From contig NC_089321.1 in the NCBI RefSeq assembly GCF_036669915.1, positions 7,420,163 through 7,484,162 on the forward strand: DNA of 64,000 bases, in the 5' to 3' direction. Source of the stretch: Pocillopora verrucosa (lineage: Eukaryota > Cnidaria > Anthozoa > Scleractinia > Pocilloporidae). Below are positions 62,090-64,000 of this stretch, one piece after another. The first letter of the stretch is position 1, and every line of letters begins with the position of its first letter. Both the position numbers and the translations under genes were made by a program. The notes under the pieces are model-generated. The model made no database searches. It saw only the letters and a program-made list of their open reading frames with translations, and was not told where the DNA came from.

Positions 62090-62410
62090 TTTATGAGCTG
62101 AGCACAAAATAAATTTGGGTTAATGACTGTGGGGAATCCAACCTCACAACAACATTTAATTTTGTCTTGGTCTGTTCTGCAAGCTGAGCAGAAAACATAC
62201 TTGGGTCAACCTCCCAAAGATTTCAAACTCCAGATCTCGCAATTTTGCCATCAAATACTCAAACAGCTGAGCGAAAAAAATTGTTTAGATCGACCTTCTT
62301 GAGAATTCAGATCTTAGACTTTGCACTTTCGGTGTGAAGTACTCTGCCAGCTGAGCAGAGAGAAGTTTTCTTAATCGACTTACGCGAGGATTCCAACCTA
62401 AGATCTTCCA
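62090..62410 (-). repeat. tandem array of four degenerate tRNA-like units
   Basis: On the minus strand the box-A-like GCTCAGC recurs with periods of 84, 83 and 86 bp (plus-strand GCTGAGC at 62097, 62183, 62266, 62350). For three of the four, a box-B-like motif lies about 45 bp away on the correct side (plus-strand GGAATCCAACC, GATTTCAAACTC, GAATTCAGATC); one more, GGATTCCAACC near 62388, lacks a partner. No unit folds as a good tRNA, so these look like decayed tRNA or tRNA-derived SINE units in tandem. Confidence 0.55.
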
Positions 62411-62639
62411 GCTACACAGACACATCCTGTTAATGTCCTTGTTCCATAACAAAGGGGAGAACAAGACACGAAAACGGTTATCATAATAGTAAAATGTTTA
62501 TTTGAATCCCCAACCAACTTCTAACGAAAGAATTCAAGAGAATTCAATCGTAAAAAAAGCTACATTCTTTCATCCTACTACTGACTGTTCCTTCATCTTT
62601 AATGCTTCTTTTCAGTGTGAATGGAGAGGTTGGGTACAG

Positions 62640-62840
62640 TCAGTTCTTCACCTTAGGAACCAGTATCACGGGCACGTGCGCATGATGTATGATGTAGTCA
62701 CTGACACTTCCTAATATGGTGCGACGGATTGTGCCCATTCCTCGGCTGCCAACCACTATAAAGGCAGCACCTTCCTTTTGAGCAGTTTTACAAACATGGT
62801 CTCCCGGATGTCCGCTTTGGATGATGATTTTGGCAGAAAC
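62640..62840 (-). CDS. universal stress protein (UspA family), last exon
   Basis: The minus-strand exon begins after CTCTAG at 62840 and ends TGA at 62640, giving 66 residues in phase 0. It covers the C-terminal half of a UspA domain. GSRGMGTIRRTILGS matches the nucleotide-binding G-x2-G-x9-G-S signature of ATP-binding Usp proteins; VPVILVPK is the usual final strand. Earlier exons were not found up to 64000 and probably lie beyond the window. Cnidarians carry many such genes; they are linked to stress responses, but the exact role here is unknown. Confidence 0.88.
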   Translation of the reverse strand, partial: VSAKIIIQSGHPGDHVCKTAQKEGAAFIVVGSRGMGTIRRTILGSVSDYIIHHAHVPVILVPKVKN

Positions 62841-63049
62841 CTAGAGGATATAAAATCAACATAACCATGGTATGAGGTGTTTTAACCTAAAAATTTTGGC
62901 AAAGTATAGCTTTTTACTGCAATTGTTTTTTAGAAATAATAAGCTTTTTGCATTTCTTAAAATAATCAACGGACGACATGTGACCAGGAAAATATCCGGG
63001 AAAACACGTAACCCAGGGTCTAACACTCTAGAACGTATAACTACTGAAA

Positions 63050-63330
63050 AGCGCAAGAAAACTTTAGTCAAGGAAAGGGGAAGGAAAACACCCAGTCAGT
63101 GCCTAGCACGGCTTAGCACGGGAAACATACAACTTGTTGACAGGCGGAGGAAGACTCGTAACTAATAAAAAGCGCGGGAAAACGGGTGAAGAAATTCCAC
63201 CTTTTGACTCATAATCACTGAATAACGTGCAGCCAGTGAAGAGCACAGAAGACTAGTGAACGATAAAAGCGCTGGAAAACTATTAACTAGATACAAACAC
63301 AACACGTTACCAGCTCTAAGCGCGAGAAAC
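63050..63330 (+). repeat. irregular AGCGCGGGAAAAC-type repeat
   Basis: Variants of AGCGCGGGAAAAC appear near 63050, 63115, 63171, 63268 and 63319, with uneven spacing of about 50-100 bp. Possibly an old minisatellite. No coding sense. Confidence 0.35.
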
Positions 63331-63539
63331 TCTTGGCCATTACTAGTGTCTAGAGAGTTAAAAAACGCAATCATACGCGGACTGATTCCTCCATGCGGGA
63401 TGTTTCCTCGAAACGAAATATCCCTCTTGTATCAGTCCACAGGAAATATTCGGTTAATTTTTAGCGGCTTTGCTACTGATGATAGGGCGCTTATGCATAT
63501 ACTTTTTTTGATACACGTGTGGAGGCAGCAAGTCAATTG

Positions 63540-63727
63540 AAGAAATGTAAAATGGTTTCCGTGTTTACATAGCCTGATGTAAACACGCGGGAGGTTGGGA
63601 GAACACGAGATACGCGTAGGAAACCACGACGCAAAGCGGAGTGGTTTCCAGCTTATCGAGTGTTCTCCCAACCTCCCAAGTGTTTATATCAGGCTATATA
63701 GAACACGGAAACCATTTTACATTTCTT
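63540..63727. mobile_element. 188-bp palindromic MITE
   Basis: The left arm AAGAAATGTAAAATGGTTTC and the right arm GAAACCATTTTACATTTCTT are perfect inverses. Pairing goes on for about 68 bp through GGGAGGTTGGGAGAACAC. A second inner palindrome, GGAAACCAC...GTGGTTTCC, lies in the centre. Confidence 0.9.
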
Positions 63728-63835
63728 TTATAAAATAACTAATGAATGAGGAACGAAAACTGTGTCTACGCACGCTCATGTAAAATGGTTTTATGGCCAA
63801 TCAGAGCGCGCGTACTATTTGAATTATTTTATAAA
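63727..63835. mobile_element. 109-bp element with TTTATAAAATAA ends
   Basis: TTTATAAAATAA and TTATTTTATAAA form a perfect 12-bp inverted repeat, starting at the last base of the palindromic MITE. The inside holds GGCCAATCAGAGCGCGCG. The pair may be one composite element. Confidence 0.6.
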
Positions 63836-64000
63836 GTTCTTTTGCGCATACTACAAATTTTCTGAATGAAGCGTTTAGTTTAAAACGCGAAAATCAAGGG
63901 CTTTCAAAACATGGCAGACGAACTGCATTGTCAGTATACAGTGTATATACATTGTACTTAAGTATAAAAAAAGTGCACACTGTTCTGAGTGATGCCAACT

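Noticed and set aside
62502-62714. Plus-strand 70-residue open frame
   Set aside because: Opposite strand of the universal stress protein exon.
63912-63960. Start of a new gene at ATGGCAGACGAAC
   Set aside because: The frame stops after 16 codons and no donor fits; it may be part of a repeat or a gene continuing beyond the window.
1-64000. CRISPR arrays, bacterial operons or prophage
   Set aside because: None seen; introns, SINEs and animal proteins show nuclear animal DNA.

Overview
The window looks like nuclear DNA of an anthozoan cnidarian, most likely a stony coral; this is an inference. Genes are intron-rich with ordinary GT-AG introns. Proteins are animal-type: a MAP3K-like kinase, DUS3L, CATIP, a BTB-BACK-PHR protein and rhodopsin-family GPCRs. 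The spaces between genes are AT-rich and full of short non-autonomous transposons, SINEs and retroelement fragments. Exon boundaries below were placed by eye from splice signals, reading phase and protein likeness.

Layout. 1-12.8 kb (+): a kinase gene with 15 visible exons encoding a TAZ-type zinc finger, a MAP3K-like kinase domain and a C-terminal domain; its first exon(s) are missing or unresolved. 13.3-22.7 kb (-): a small tandem family of orphan class A GPCRs, with two intact coding exons (13333-14532 and 21434-22645), two broken 5' copies near 17 kb and two matching non-coding first-exon candidates. A Penelope-like retroelement 3' end lies at 18 kb. 23.5-27.1 kb: nested repeats (palindromic MITEs, a two-copy long repeat, a 245-bp tandem duplication, and a LINE 3' end split by insertions). 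27.1-37.7 kb: no gene recognised. 37.7-39.05 kb (+): a single-exon BTB-BACK-PHR gene. 40.05-48.2 kb (+): DUS3L, 15 exons, complete, 640 aa. 49.7-57.9 kb (+): CATIP, a cilium gene, with an RFX X-box-like palindrome about 160 bp upstream. 58.8-59.9 kb (-): a divergent GPCR with altered DRY, CWxP and NPxxY positions. 62.1-62.4 kb: four tRNA-like units in tandem. 62.64-62.84 kb (-): last exon of a universal stress protein gene. The right end carries fold-back elements.

The genes do not form one pathway. The points of most interest are the zinc finger-kinase architecture, the decaying GPCR tandem duplication, the X-box at CATIP, the tRNA-like array and several fold-back element families recurring in introns.
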